A stretch of 64,000 nucleotides of DNA from Chloroflexota bacterium (GCA_029262735.1 JAJCYY010000045.1:26479-90478), one strand, 5' to 3'; shown: positions 54,743 to 63,860, counted from the stretch's first letter. Notes: a model not told the origin generated them from the sequence alone. Numbers and translations are program-made.

Positions 54743-57700
54743 ATGGCCGCTAACGATGTCTACCAGTTGAAGACACGCTACACACCCGCAACCACAGGTG
54801 AGACCAGGCGATTCTCGATTCGCCCGGGTCCGATCAGCTTTATTGCGCTTGTGCTTGCGGGTCTGAGCGCATTGGCATGGCTGCAGAACGTGCAGATTGT
54901 TGTGTGGATGCTTGAGCGAGATCTCACCGACGAAGGATCGGCAGGATCGATGCTCGGCTCTGTTCGCACGGCCGCGTTGATCACCGGCACACTTGCGCTT
55001 GCAGCTTCCTGGCGGGTGTTCGCAACAGGCGCCATGCTGCTGTACAGCCTGCGCCCGGTCCGGGCATTTACTGCCCGGATGAGCCGGGTCCTGGCACCCG
55101 TCGCGTGGCAGCTTTTTGCTCCGTTCAGGGCCACATACGCAGCTTTCAGGGTGCTGTCCAACGCCGTGTTCAATCACGTCCGAACCGGTGTGACAGTGAT
55201 CGCCTCCGCGATCGAGTGGTCGATTCAAAAGGTCATGTCTGGGCTGGCGATCGCTGGTGAGCGAGTTATCGCGGCAGTCAGCATCCCGGTTCGCGCAGCA
55301 GGTAGCGCTCTGAGCTATGCAGGTCGCAGGATCAAGTCTGCAGCTGACGCGGTGGGCGGCGGGATTGCGGGCGGATCGACGGCGGTCTGGGACGCCGGTG
55401 GCGCAGTGGTTGGAGCGCTGGTCCGAGGCTTCGGAATCGTTGTGAGACCGGTAATCGCAGCAGTCGGACTAGTACTTGCGCTGACGGCTGTCGGAGTGAT
55501 CCGGGCCGGTGTGCAGATCAGCCGGGTGGTGGTCTACGCCCTCGGCGCGCTTGTGACGGCGAAGAGGCTCGTGCTGAACACGGCGGCATCGTGGTTGAGC
55601 TTCATCTATCGAAGGGCTGCGATGGCGGGAGCGTCTGTCCGGATGCTGATCCTGAATGTGGTCGACAGGATCTCTGCCGGGGCAACATCTGCGGTGACCG
55701 TGTTGGGACTGGCAATTGCCTCCGTCTACAACGCCGTCGCAATCAGTACCGGAAAGGTGGCAGAGGTATTTGTCCTGACGGCACTGACGATAAGAATCGG
55801 TGCCGTAGCGGTGACCAGCCCGGTAACGGTGGCTGTCGCCAGAGCCGCACGGTTCTTCCGAGAGCTTGCCGAGCGATCTTTGACAGCGGTTCGGTTGTCC
55901 GCAATTGCACTGGCTTCACAGGCGCGGCACATGGCAACCGCATCAGTTAAGCGGATCAGCCTCGTGATCCACCTGGTCGTTGTGAGCGTCCTGGCGGCTG
56001 TTGTGCTGAGCGCCAATGCTGCCTGGGCACCAGTCGCGATGTTCTTCCGACACGTCGCACTGGCTTCGACAGCGGTCGTTGACGGGATTTGGGTGATGCT
56101 TGCGATGGTCTCCCGGGCCGCATCAACCGGCATCAGCTCGCTGGCCATGGGCTCAGGCCATCTGATCGCTGTGCCTGTCGGTAGTGCCCGATCAGCGTTT
56201 CAGACTTCGGCAGCCCACACCGGGCATTTCATCAACAGTGGATGGCGCGTTTCTGCCGGTGCCGCAAACCGCGGATGGGCGGCACTCTCACGTGTCACGT
56301 TCGTGGCAGGCGCAGGGATAGTCGCCGTAGTTCGAGTGATGATGATCGCACTCACGTCGGTAGTCCTCTTTCCATTTGTGTGGCTGGTGCGAGTATCGCG
56401 AGCAGTTCTTCGTGCGATCGGTGTTCTCACAGCGCGAATCTTTTGGTCAGTGACGACAGGGACATGGCGTGCCTGGGAATGGACCAGCGCTGCGTACCGC
56501 CTGTTCGAGGCCGGCGTCGCGATAGCGAGCAAGTCTGCGTACCGAACGATCAAAGTCCCGATCGTCTACGCGAGTTCAAGCGCGGTCGGTGCTGCGAATG
56601 GGATAGTCGCTGTCGCTTCATCAGTGACTTCAGAGGTAGCCGACGTTGCGAGACTCGGGGGCGGGCTCATCGGAACCGTAGCAAGGGAAGTCGCTTCGGT
56701 GGTTGCTTCGTCCAGCTGGCACACACGCGCCGCGGTTAAGTGGCTCGCAATCGCCGTGACCGGAATTGTGGCTGCCCTCGCGAAGCCCATAGCCGTTGCT
56801 TCCGGAGTGGTGATGGCGATGGTCGCGTCAGCAGTCACACGCGTTAGCGACGATGTCCGGACAGTGGTCAGGACTGCTTCGTCGATGGCGGCGGCTGCAA
56901 TTGCGGGTGTGTTCAGGAACATGGCGCTGGCCGGAGCAACAGTTCTCGCTGCACTCACATTTATGTGGAACGCGGTGCGTGCCGGAGCAGTGTTCGTTCT
57001 TAACACTGTGCGCGCTGGCCTCGCGGTTCCAGCCGGCCTGATTGCCTCGCTGAGCTCGGCGGTTACCCAAACCATCAACTCCGGAGGCGCCGCAATCTGG
57101 CACGGCGTCAGCACCACGCTCGCTGCAATGACCCGCATCTTCGCAACCGCCGGAACCACAACCGGCGAAGGCATCTTGCTGGTCGCTTCTGGCAGCTCGT
57201 TTGCCGCCGTGATCGCAACCCGGCCGGTCAGGGTCGCCCTGCTCACACTGGGCCGCCACTTCTACAACGCCGGTGAAACAGTCTGGGACTCAGCCAGGTG
57301 GGCCCTGCTCAATTTGAAAATCTTCTCGCTGCGAACTCGTCACGCAGCCAGCCAGGGTGCGACGTTCCTCGCGAGGACCCTCTTCGTCGGTACCGGGACC
57401 GCACCGGACATCGTTCGCTTCACTGCTCTCACAGTCCGAAATCAGAAAGGAGTTTCCGCTATGACCGAATCGAATCTGAACCAGAGCAGGCTGCTGTCAC
57501 TGGTGGTGACGATAGTGATCTTCTCACTGCTTGCGGCAATACCAATCCGCATCTTCTGGCCGGAGCCGCCGGAACCGACCGTGACGGTAGCGCACTGGGC
57601 TACGGGCCACCTGACCCGGGAAGGACTTCTGAAGGAGATGGCGGTCGAGTTCAATGACGCCGGGCACCGCACGGACTCCGGTACAAGGATCAAGATCGAG

Positions 57701-59380
57701 GTGTACGACGCTCCGTCCGAACTGCAGGGCAAGTACGTCAGCGAACTCATCCGCTTTGGGACCCGACGCAACCTGCACCAGGAGACCAACGGATACATGG
57801 TAGAGAACGTGCCGGACCCGACCATCGTCACACCGTCCAGCGCACACTGGCTGGTGACGCTGAACCATGAGGTTGGGAGAGACGTGGCTGACCTCAAGGA
57901 GTCGAAAAGCATCGTCAGTCCGGTGATCGGCATCGTCACTTACACGGAAATGGCACGCTGCCTGGGCTGGCCGGAGAACCAGATCGGATACCAGGACATC
58001 ATCGACCTGCGTGATAACCCGCTGGGCTGGAGGGCGTACGACTGCGCTGATCCCAGTTGGGGAGAGAAGCCGCTACTTGCGTTCACCGACCCGACGACTT
58101 CCAGCACAGGCCGTAGCCTGCACCTGGCGCTTTACTCCATTGCCGCCGGAAAGCCGCCTGAGTCGTTGGTTCGCGAAGATATTACGAACCCGGATGTGAT
58201 CGAGTACGTGAAGAAGTTCCAGGGGTTGATCGATCACTACCAGATCGGTACAACCGTCCTGAACACGAAGATCTACCAGGGGCCACAGTACGGTCACTTC
58301 TTCGTGATGCCTGAGGACAACCTGATTCACCTTTATGAGGGCACCGAGCGGGCTTACCTGAACGGGATCAAGACAACGGCGCCGGCAATAGAGCCCGGAT
58401 CGATGGTCATGATCTACCCGAAAGAAGGCTCAATGCCGCGCAGGAACTGTGCCTGTGTCGTCAATGCCGACTGGGTAAGCAATGAGCAAAAGGAGGCTGC
58501 GGGTCTGTGGACTGAGTTCATCAGGGAAGATGAACAGCAGAGAGCCTTCATGGCAAGCGGATTCAGGCCAGGGACTGAACTAGACATGAGCGACCCTCTT
58601 AACAGGGCAGCAAGCAAGATCACTACAGAGTTCGGGCTCGATCCGGACACACCGACTCCGGAGCTGAATCCGTCTCTAACCCCAAGCCAGGTGGCTGCAG
58701 ATATCGACGCTAACTGGGAGACGGTCAAGAGGTCCGGGATCGTGACGTTCGTCGTCGACACCAGCGGTTCTATGCTGGGCAGCAAGATCGAGCTTGCGAA
58801 GGAAGGGCTGACCGGGGCGATGAGCAACATGGCCAGCAACAACAGCGTTGGGTTGGTGACTTTCGACGACACCGTGAACGTGAACCTACCCATCGGGCCG
58901 ATGGAGGACAGGAAGTGGGACGTTACCGCCGCAGCGAGGGAGATGAGGGCCAGAGGAGAAACAGCTCTGTTCGACGCGATCGAAGTTGCAGTTAGTCAGA
59001 CCGATGTGGCGGAGGGACCAGAGAACGCAATTCGTGGAGTTGTCGTCCTAACGGATGGACGAGCAAACGCAGGCACAGGCCGGCTGGACCGCATCGCAGA
59101 GATGGGAACTCGGTTCGAGACTGAGATTCGGACGTTCGATGGTCACGACGGCTCGGTGGCGATTGACGACCGGAACTCGCGATACGAGATCACTGACGTG
59201 ATCGGCCTCGGAGATGCCATGGGAACCGAACACGAGGTGCAGATCTTCTTCATCGGTATCGGCGATGACGCCGACGTGCAGGTGGGACGCATACTTGCCG
59301 AGGCAACAGGTGCGGAGTTCGTAGGAGTAGCAGAGGAAGACCTGGCGCAGGTACTGGAGGAGTTCAGCAAGTACTTCTAG
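54743..59380 (+). CDS. Giant membrane-repeat protein in frame with solute-binding/VWA protein
   Basis: One open frame of 1545 codons starts at the ATG at 54743 (AAGGAGG 6 bases upstream). Residues about 20-900 are an extraordinary Ala/Val/Ile/Ser-rich series of hydrophobic and amphipathic helices with regularly spaced basic residues (for example AVSIPVRAAGSALSYAGRR and VRTASSMAAAAIAGVFRNMA), looking like many divergent copies of a unit of about 30-40 residues. Residues from 907 on are a separate solute-binding plus VWA protein with its own RBS (see 57461). Either a stop has been lost, fusing two genes, or one protein is made with an internal start. No family is recognised for the first part. 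Confidence 0.75.
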   Translation: MAANDVYQLKTRYTPATTGETRRFSIRPGPISFIALVLAGLSALAWLQNVQIVVWMLERDLTDEGSAGSMLGSVRTAALITGTLALAASWRVFATGAMLLYSLRPVRAFTARMSRVLAPVAWQLFAPFRATYAAFRVLSNAVFNHVRTGVTVIASAIEWSIQKVMSGLAIAGERVIAAVSIPVRAAGSALSYAGRRIKSAADAVGGGIAGGSTAVWDAGGAVVGALVRGFGIVVRPVIAAVGLVLALTAVGVIRAGVQISRVVVYALGALVTAKRLVLNTAASWLSFIYRRAAMAGASVRMLILNVVDRISAGATSAVTVLGLAIASVYNAVAISTGKVAEVFVLTALTIRIGAVAVTSPVTVAVARAARFFRELAERSLTAVRLSAIALASQARHMATASVKRISLVIHLVVVSVLAAVVLSANAAWAPVAMFFRHVALASTAVVDGIWVMLAMVSRAASTGISSLAMGSGHLIAVPVGSARSAFQTSAAHTGHFINSGWRVSAGAANRGWAALSRVTFVAGAGIVAVVRVMMIALTSVVLFPFVWLVRVSRAVLRAIGVLTARIFWSVTTGTWRAWEWTSAAYRLFEAGVAIASKSAYRTIKVPIVYASSSAVGAANGIVAVASSVTSEVADVARLGGGLIGTVAREVASVVASSSWHTRAAVKWLAIAVTGIVAALAKPIAVASGVVMAMVASAVTRVSDDVRTVVRTASSMAAAAIAGVFRNMALAGATVLAALTFMWNAVRAGAVFVLNTVRAGLAVPAGLIASLSSAVTQTINSGGAAIWHGVSTTLAAMTRIFATAGTTTGEGILLVASGSSFAAVIATRPVRVALLTLGRHFYNAGETVWDSARWALLNLKIFSLRTRHAASQGATFLARTLFVGTGTAPDIVRFTALTVRNQKGVSAMTESNLNQSRLLSLVVTIVIFSLLAAIPIRIFWPEPPEPTVTVAHWATGHLTREGLLKEMAVEFNDAGHRTDSGTRIKIEVYDAPSELQGKYVSELIRFGTRRNLHQETNGYMVENVPDPTIVTPSSAHWLVTLNHEVGRDVADLKESKSIVSPVIGIVTYTEMARCLGWPENQIGYQDIIDLRDNPLGWRAYDCADPSWGEKPLLAFTDPTTSSTGRSLHLALYSIAAGKPPESLVREDITNPDVIEYVKKFQGLIDHYQIGTTVLNTKIYQGPQYGHFFVMPEDNLIHLYEGTERAYLNGIKTTAPAIEPGSMVMIYPKEGSMPRRNCACVVNADWVSNEQKEAAGLWTEFIREDEQQRAFMASGFRPGTELDMSDPLNRAASKITTEFGLDPDTPTPELNPSLTPSQVAADIDANWETVKRSGIVTFVVDTSGSMLGSKIELAKEGLTGAMSNMASNNSVGLVTFDDTVNVNLPIGPMEDRKWDVTAAAREMRARGETALFDAIEVAVSQTDVAEGPENAIRGVVVLTDGRANAGTGRLDRIAEMGTRFETEIRTFDGHDGSVAIDDRNSRYEITDVIGLGDAMGTEHEVQIFFIGIGDDADVQVGRILAEATGAEFVGVAEEDLAQVLEEFSKYF
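57461..59380 (+). CDS. Solute-binding domain plus VWA domain protein (internal start)
   Basis: From the ATG at 57461, preceded by AAAGGAG with an 8-base spacer, 639 residues are encoded. They comprise a membrane anchor (SLVVTIVIFSLLAAIPIRIF, residues 12-31), then a type-2 periplasmic-binding fold (VTVAHWATGHLTREGLLKEM, RAYLNGIKTTAPAIEPGSMV). A von Willebrand A domain follows with the metal site VDTSGSM (Asp about 433) and VVLTDGRANAG. SBP-VWA proteins commonly accompany TelA. The outer domain may sense or bind a ligand. It is listed separately because this start is as good as the upstream one. Confidence 0.75.
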   Translation: MTESNLNQSRLLSLVVTIVIFSLLAAIPIRIFWPEPPEPTVTVAHWATGHLTREGLLKEMAVEFNDAGHRTDSGTRIKIEVYDAPSELQGKYVSELIRFGTRRNLHQETNGYMVENVPDPTIVTPSSAHWLVTLNHEVGRDVADLKESKSIVSPVIGIVTYTEMARCLGWPENQIGYQDIIDLRDNPLGWRAYDCADPSWGEKPLLAFTDPTTSSTGRSLHLALYSIAAGKPPESLVREDITNPDVIEYVKKFQGLIDHYQIGTTVLNTKIYQGPQYGHFFVMPEDNLIHLYEGTERAYLNGIKTTAPAIEPGSMVMIYPKEGSMPRRNCACVVNADWVSNEQKEAAGLWTEFIREDEQQRAFMASGFRPGTELDMSDPLNRAASKITTEFGLDPDTPTPELNPSLTPSQVAADIDANWETVKRSGIVTFVVDTSGSMLGSKIELAKEGLTGAMSNMASNNSVGLVTFDDTVNVNLPIGPMEDRKWDVTAAAREMRARGETALFDAIEVAVSQTDVAEGPENAIRGVVVLTDGRANAGTGRLDRIAEMGTRFETEIRTFDGHDGSVAIDDRNSRYEITDVIGLGDAMGTEHEVQIFFIGIGDDADVQVGRILAEATGAEFVGVAEEDLAQVLEEFSKYF

Positions 59381-59509
59381 TGAAAGTTGAACGGTAGGTT
59401 CTGCACGGCTTGGCAAGAACCAAACACGGCCCCGGAGGGTGGAATTGACCTGCCCCACGAACGGTACCAGTGGAAAAGTTCGAAACTGGACGTTCTGAAA
59501 GGGGGCAAG

Positions 59510-59662
59510 ATGCCTCGAAAAGGTCATTCACCGGAGCAGATCCTGAACAAGCTGCGACAGGTAGAAGTCGGCGTTGCGAACGGCAAGCAAGTCGCAGAGG
59601 CAGTCAGGCGACGTCAACCACTAAGTGTGAACGAATTACGATCTTGCTACGAACTGCTGTAG
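59510..59662 (+). pseudogene. Truncated IS3-type OrfA remnant
   Basis: The first 30 residues (MPRKGHSPEQILNKLRQVEV, GVANGKQVAEAV) match the helix-turn-helix start of IS3-family OrfA proteins. The frame then diverges and stops after 50 residues. GGGGGCAAG precedes the ATG. It is a 5' fragment of an insertion sequence lost by recombination. Confidence 0.65.
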
Positions 59663-59721
59663 CGTCTGTGCCAAACGAGACGTTGTTCGATGAATAGGGC
59701 TGCAATAGAGGAGGAAGGCGC

Positions 59722-60174
59722 ATGGCCGCGAGAATAGAAGGGCCACTCGATGTCAAGTTCCGGCACAACGGACCGGCAAGGCGTTGGGAGTGGGAACTGA
59801 ACGGAGACCTGGAATACCGAGTGGGCTCTGCTCAATCGTCAAGGGTTCTGACGATTCACGAAGGCGCGACGACCGACTTCGCAAGCGTGCCGCGAGTAGT
59901 TAGATGGTTGGTCCCCAATTGGAGCCGGGGCCACGCCATGACTGCGACGATTCATGATGCCCTGTATCGTGGAGACGCAGCGCATTTCACCTATGTCATC
60001 AAAAAAGAGAATCAGCCCGACGAACCGCTACCGCGCCCCACACGCAAAGAGGCCGATGACATCTACCGTGAAGCCAACAATGTGGTGGCCGGTTTCGGCA
60101 GAGGCTTGTGGTGGTGGCAACGGCAACTTGCCTACTGGGGTGTAAGGACATTCGGTCGTGGCGCGTACAAGTAA
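59722..60174 (+). CDS. DUF1353 family protein
   Basis: The 150-residue protein has the DUF1353 pattern: an early beta region, then GATTDFASVPRVVRWLVP, HDALYRG and DIYREANNVVAGFGRGLWWW. The family is common in phages and integrated elements and resembles small hydrolase folds; its function is not established. AGAGGAGGAA lies just before the ATG. It sits among mobile-element debris near the recombinase, suggesting cargo or phage origin. Confidence 0.82.
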   Translation: MAARIEGPLDVKFRHNGPARRWEWELNGDLEYRVGSAQSSRVLTIHEGATTDFASVPRVVRWLVPNWSRGHAMTATIHDALYRGDAAHFTYVIKKENQPDEPLPRPTRKEADDIYREANNVVAGFGRGLWWWQRQLAYWGVRTFGRGAYK

Positions 60175-60471
60175 CGGCGGTCGGGGTGTCATATTGGCGC
60201 TTCACGTCAGTGAAGTGGTCTCCGGTGACGCTGGTTAGGCCGCGGGCGCACGCTCGGATAGGCTCAAGATGCGAACCTCAGTTATGGGTTGATCCAAGAC
60301 CTGCTCAGCTATTAGTCGGCGACACAATGACTTTTCGCCGACCTGACCTTCACGCGAGCGGTTTTCGGACGTATTCGCAACCATTAACGGTCGGGGTGCC
60401 GAGAGACGAACTCCGGACCCTCCTGCTCCCGATGCGGGTGCGCTACTGTTGGCTTAGCCACCAGGTATGTA

Positions 60472-61032
60472 CTAGTTGGACCCAAAACCCGTCGGCATGA
60501 AGCCCGTGATAGGCACGGGTGTTACCGTACCTGTGGCCTGCGAATCTCCCGGATCACTCCTGTTCTGATCATCCGCAGCACTCGTACTTCCCGACCTCAA
60601 CTTGAACAGACTCTCGATAATGTCGGGAAGGTCGTTCGTGCGCAGGAGCTCCCTGACCGGAACCTCCCAGTCCGAGTTCTGATTGCCGAAACTGGAGACG
60701 ATGTCTTCGACCGCCTTGTCCTTGATTCCTTCAACCACGCGCTCCTCGAGCCTCGGCTCTACCTCCGGTTCCTCAAGACCCAGCAGCATCCTCATGTAGG
60801 CGTCCTTCTCCTTCGGATGCTCGTCGAGCCAGTCCTGCAACTCAACCGGCAGGTCCGAGTACGGGATTGGAGCGTTGCGATCCGGCAACCTGATCTTGAT
60901 ACCCAGCTCCTTGCCGAGGAACAGAAGTGCAACCTCGCGCTCTAACACCGGATCTTCCCTCAGGTACCTGAATGCGATGTCCAGTACCCTGGCGTTGAAG
61001 CGATCTAGTCGCTGCTCCTTCGTATCTTCCAC
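60472..61032 (-). CDS. Acidic protein of unknown function
   Basis: The 186-residue protein is mostly helical and charged in residues 1-130 (RFNARVLDIAFRYLREDPVL, LQDWLDEHPKEKDAYMRMLL) with a disordered Ser/Thr/Pro-rich tail ending GFMPTGFGSN. The start is a GTG at 61030-61032 with a weak RBS. The frame is open back to the stop of the upstream gene without another start, giving an acidic extension if a rare start is used. No family recognised. The 297 bases to its left hold no gene that I can see. Confidence 0.5.
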   Translation of the reverse strand: MEDTKEQRLDRFNARVLDIAFRYLREDPVLEREVALLFLGKELGIKIRLPDRNAPIPYSDLPVELQDWLDEHPKEKDAYMRMLLGLEEPEVEPRLEERVVEGIKDKAVEDIVSSFGNQNSDWEVPVRELLRTNDLPDIIESLFKLRSGSTSAADDQNRSDPGDSQATGTVTPVPITGFMPTGFGSN

Positions 61033-61089
61033 TGGTGGACTGTCCGGAACAACGTCCGGGTCTTCAGTTGGCCCCTCGAGCGTGATCTT

Positions 61090-61455
61090 TTAAGCGACCT
61101 TCCGCCCCCTGGTGCTGGTCAGGTAATAGTCACCACCGCCGTACCCCTTCGAAAGAACCAGGATCTCCAGAGAAACGCGTGACGGAAAGCCATCCATCTC
61201 CGCGACCTGGATCTTGTGAAGCCTGCCGATGCCATTTGACCGGCGGCGACGCTTACACGAGACGATCCACTTCTGGCCTGGAATATTCTCAGCCTCCCAG
61301 ATCTTCAGGATCGTGCGCGAATGTGTCTCCTGATCGAAATCGCCTGCCCACTCGGTGTGGTAGTAGAGCCAATCGAGCAGTTGCGCCGTGCTGACTCCAT
61401 CGGCTTCATACGCTGCTCGGTTGGAGCGCCCCTTACTAAATATTGTTGCAAGCAT
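61090..61455 (-). CDS. Small basic protein of unknown function
   Basis: The 121-residue protein has an alpha then beta pattern: VSTAQLLDWLYYHTEWAGDF, RTILKIWEAENIPGQKWIVS, KRRRRSNGIGRLHKIQVAEM and a hydrophobic-aromatic end GYGGGDYYLTSTRG. GGAGG lies 9 bases before the ATG. It is first of a two-gene minus-strand unit with the 186-residue protein. No family recognised. Confidence 0.55.
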   Translation of the reverse strand: MLATIFSKGRSNRAAYEADGVSTAQLLDWLYYHTEWAGDFDQETHSRTILKIWEAENIPGQKWIVSCKRRRRSNGIGRLHKIQVAEMDGFPSRVSLEILVLSKGYGGGDYYLTSTRGRKVA

Positions 61456-61619
61456 CAGTTGCTACCTCCGTCAGCAGTTGTATACGTCCGACACCCTTCC
61501 ATTGTTAACAGGTGGTGGTGGAACACGTGACTGTCGATGGTCAAATCGGTCTTTATTGATATATTCTAGATGGTATGGCTTATATATCGCCTATTACACC
61601 TCGGACAACCGGCTAAAAG

Positions 61620-62027
61620 ATGCCTAGAAAGCCACGCAATCGTACTCGACGGTCTGCACCGTCACCCGTGTACGCGGTGCCACACCCTCCGTTCTTGATA
61701 GACGAGTTTCGCGATGGACCACCTGCCGTTCGCGAGGGCCTACGCCTTACCAGGATCCACCAGCGGTACATCCTGTTCCGGCGCGCCCAGGGCGACTCGG
61801 TTGCGGCACTGGCAAAGACGCTGGAGTGTGAAAAGAGTGCGGTGGACTATCACCTGAGACGGGCGTACGAGGACCCGGAGTTGTTCAGGACCCTGGACAT
61901 CGTCATGCCCTGGAATCCGCCCAACCGGTTGAGCCCCGTCTACTTCTGTAGATACTGCGCATGGACAGAGCCGAACAGAGGAGCTGCATGCCATCACGCT
62001 TTCGGGCACATCTGGGACGAAGATTAG
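61620..62027 (+). CDS. Small HTH and Cys/His-motif protein, possible regulator
   Basis: The 135-residue protein has a basic N-terminus (MPRKPRNRTRRSAP) and a central helix-turn-helix-like segment (GDSVAALAKTLECEKSAVDY, about residues 58-77). The C-terminus has CRYC and CHHAFGH, possibly a zinc site. It lies 96 bases upstream of the serine recombinase in the same direction and could control it. No known family is recognised. Confidence 0.5.
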   Translation: MPRKPRNRTRRSAPSPVYAVPHPPFLIDEFRDGPPAVREGLRLTRIHQRYILFRRAQGDSVAALAKTLECEKSAVDYHLRRAYEDPELFRTLDIVMPWNPPNRLSPVYFCRYCAWTEPNRGAACHHAFGHIWDED

Positions 62028-62123
62028 GACACGACGCCCAGACCGTCTTGACCGGGCTCGACGCTTACAATCACGTCCAGCCGATCTCGTTCCGGTAACG
62101 AGTGCATGGAGGGGTAACGAGAC

Positions 62124-63308
62124 ATGAATGCATCAAAGACCGAATCCCGTGCAGCGCTGTGGCTGTGCGTCTCTACCGGTGAGCAGAGCCTCGATCCACA
62201 GGAGTCAGCTCTCAGGGCACTTGCGGAAGAGCAGGGTCACTGCGTCGTTACGGTCTATGGAATAAAGCGGAGCGCCTGGAGCGGCAGCCAGGACGATGAG
62301 TTCGTACAGCTGCTGAAAGACGGCAAGGACGGACACTTTACTCACGTGCTGGTCTGGTCACTCGATCGGCTCGACAGACAGGGCGTCCTTTCTACGCTGA
62401 AGAAGCTCGAACAGCTTGATGATGCAGGGATAAACCTGGTCTCGTACCAGGAGCGCTGGCTGGACCAGTTGTCGAGTGTTCGCGGCCTGCTGATATCGGT
62501 GATCGCCTGGGTGGCGCAGTGGGAGTCTGAGCGAAGATCAGAGCGTGTCAAGGCCCGCAAGGACGACCTCTCCGGTAGAGGGCTCTGGCCCGGGGGAAAG
62601 CCTCCTTACGGCTATACGAATGAGGAGGGAGTGCTGGTCAAGGTCGATGAAGAGGCACGGAACGTCGAGCTGATCTACTCAATGTACGCGGACCAGGCGA
62701 TGGGCCAGCGGCGCATCGAAGACGAGCTCTGGAGGCGAGGTTTCAAGGGACGCAAAGGAAGGCGCTTTCACAAGAACAGCATCCACCGCATTCTCAACGA
62801 TCCTACTTACCTGGGGGAACATCCAAACGGTGTTAAGGCTCCAATAATCGTCGACAAAGAGATGAAGTCTGGCGTCGAGGCCAGGATGAGGGAGAACCGG
62901 CACCTGAGACCTGCTAAGTCGAAGACGGTCTGGCCACTCCAGGGAATGAAGTGCGGAGTGTGCGGATCACGCATCTCGGTGGATTCAGGGGGCAGCAGGC
63001 GGAGGACGTACTACTGCCGGGGTAGACAGAAAGATTCCGGCTACCACATGCGTACCGGCAAGACCTGTACTGCCCCCAGGCTCTCGGCAAACGACATCGA
63101 GGATCGTCTACTCAGTGAGTTGACCACGGCGATGCGATCGCCAGAGACCTTCATCACAACACTGGACGCAGCCATTTCCCGCCTTGAGGCACAAGAACAG
63201 GAGTTGGCGACCGACATAGGTCCATTGATCGAGGAGATCGAAGAGCTGAACCGCCAGCTTATCGAGATCGATCGTGCTCGCACCAAGGGCCGAATACCCT
63301 CCGCGTAG
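62124..63308 (+). CDS. Large serine recombinase, prematurely stopped
   Basis: The 394-residue product has the resolvase catalytic domain (LWLCVSTGEQSLDPQESALR at the start, VLVWSLDRLDRQG at about residue 75). A recombinase domain follows (LWPGGKPPYGYTNEEGVLVK, RIEDELWRRGFKGRKGRRF, IHRILNDPTYLGEHPNG), then a zinc ribbon (CGVCGSR) and the start of a coiled coil. The invariant catalytic Arg just before VS (usually YxRVS) is Cys here. A TAG at 63306-63308 cuts the coiled coil, and coding-like sequence continues in frame. GGAGGGG lies 9 bases before the ATG. It is probably inactive. Confidence 0.88.
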   Translation: MNASKTESRAALWLCVSTGEQSLDPQESALRALAEEQGHCVVTVYGIKRSAWSGSQDDEFVQLLKDGKDGHFTHVLVWSLDRLDRQGVLSTLKKLEQLDDAGINLVSYQERWLDQLSSVRGLLISVIAWVAQWESERRSERVKARKDDLSGRGLWPGGKPPYGYTNEEGVLVKVDEEARNVELIYSMYADQAMGQRRIEDELWRRGFKGRKGRRFHKNSIHRILNDPTYLGEHPNGVKAPIIVDKEMKSGVEARMRENRHLRPAKSKTVWPLQGMKCGVCGSRISVDSGGSRRRTYYCRGRQKDSGYHMRTGKTCTAPRLSANDIEDRLLSELTTAMRSPETFITTLDAAISRLEAQEQELATDIGPLIEEIEELNRQLIEIDRARTKGRIPSA

Positions 63309-63724
63309 CTGGATGCAGCCGAGACCGAGGCGTCACGGAGGTTGGAATCGGCGAACACCCGTTACGACTCGCTGGGTACGGATCGCAAGGAGGAGCTTGC
63401 AGCCACTCGGATGTTCCTGAAAGGTGCCAGGGACTGGCGAAGAGTGGCCGCGCAGAGGCGGGGAATGGGTCTGCCGATGGACACGTTCAGCCTTGATCCT
63501 GATACAGCGGAGTCGAAGGCTCTCCACGATTTCAGGAGCGCTGGAGGACCTCTTGAATCCAATCAGTCAGATCCGCCGAGGCACATGCTACGCGAGGTGC
63601 TTGACCAGCTCCACGCGGAGATGTTCCTGTTCCAGAATCATCTTGACGTTAGAGGTAAGGTCGACCTGACGGTTGACCTCGGAGATGGCGCTGCCGATTC
63701 AGATCAACGCCAAGTGACTCAACC
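63309..63724 (+). pseudogene. In-frame continuation of the recombinase after an amber stop
   Basis: Directly after the TAG the same frame reads LDAAETEASRRLESANTRYD and KEELAATRMFLKGARDWRRV, finishing the coiled coil and C-terminal region expected of a large serine recombinase. The frame stays open to 63911 but becomes repeat sequence after about 63724. The lesion is a single codon (TAG, probably from GAG or AAG). Confidence 0.7.
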
Positions 63725-63762
63725 TTCGAGAGGGTTAGGGCGAGGGTCGTTTCGGCTTTCTG

Positions 63763-63834
63763 TCATTCCGAACTCGATTCGGAATCTCCTTGAGACCGGT
63801 TTTAGGGAGATGCTGAATCAAGTTCAGCATGACA
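63763..63834. repeat. Dispersed GTCATTCCGAA-type palindromic repeat
   Basis: GTCATTCCGAACTCGATTCG at the left and CTGAATCAAGTTCAGCATGA(C) at the right are outward-facing ends like those of the 18.0 kb repeat. It lies between the recombinase and the truncated tRNA-like sequence. Confidence 0.7.
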
Positions 63835-63860
63835 AAAGAACAACCCAGCCTCTAACTCCC

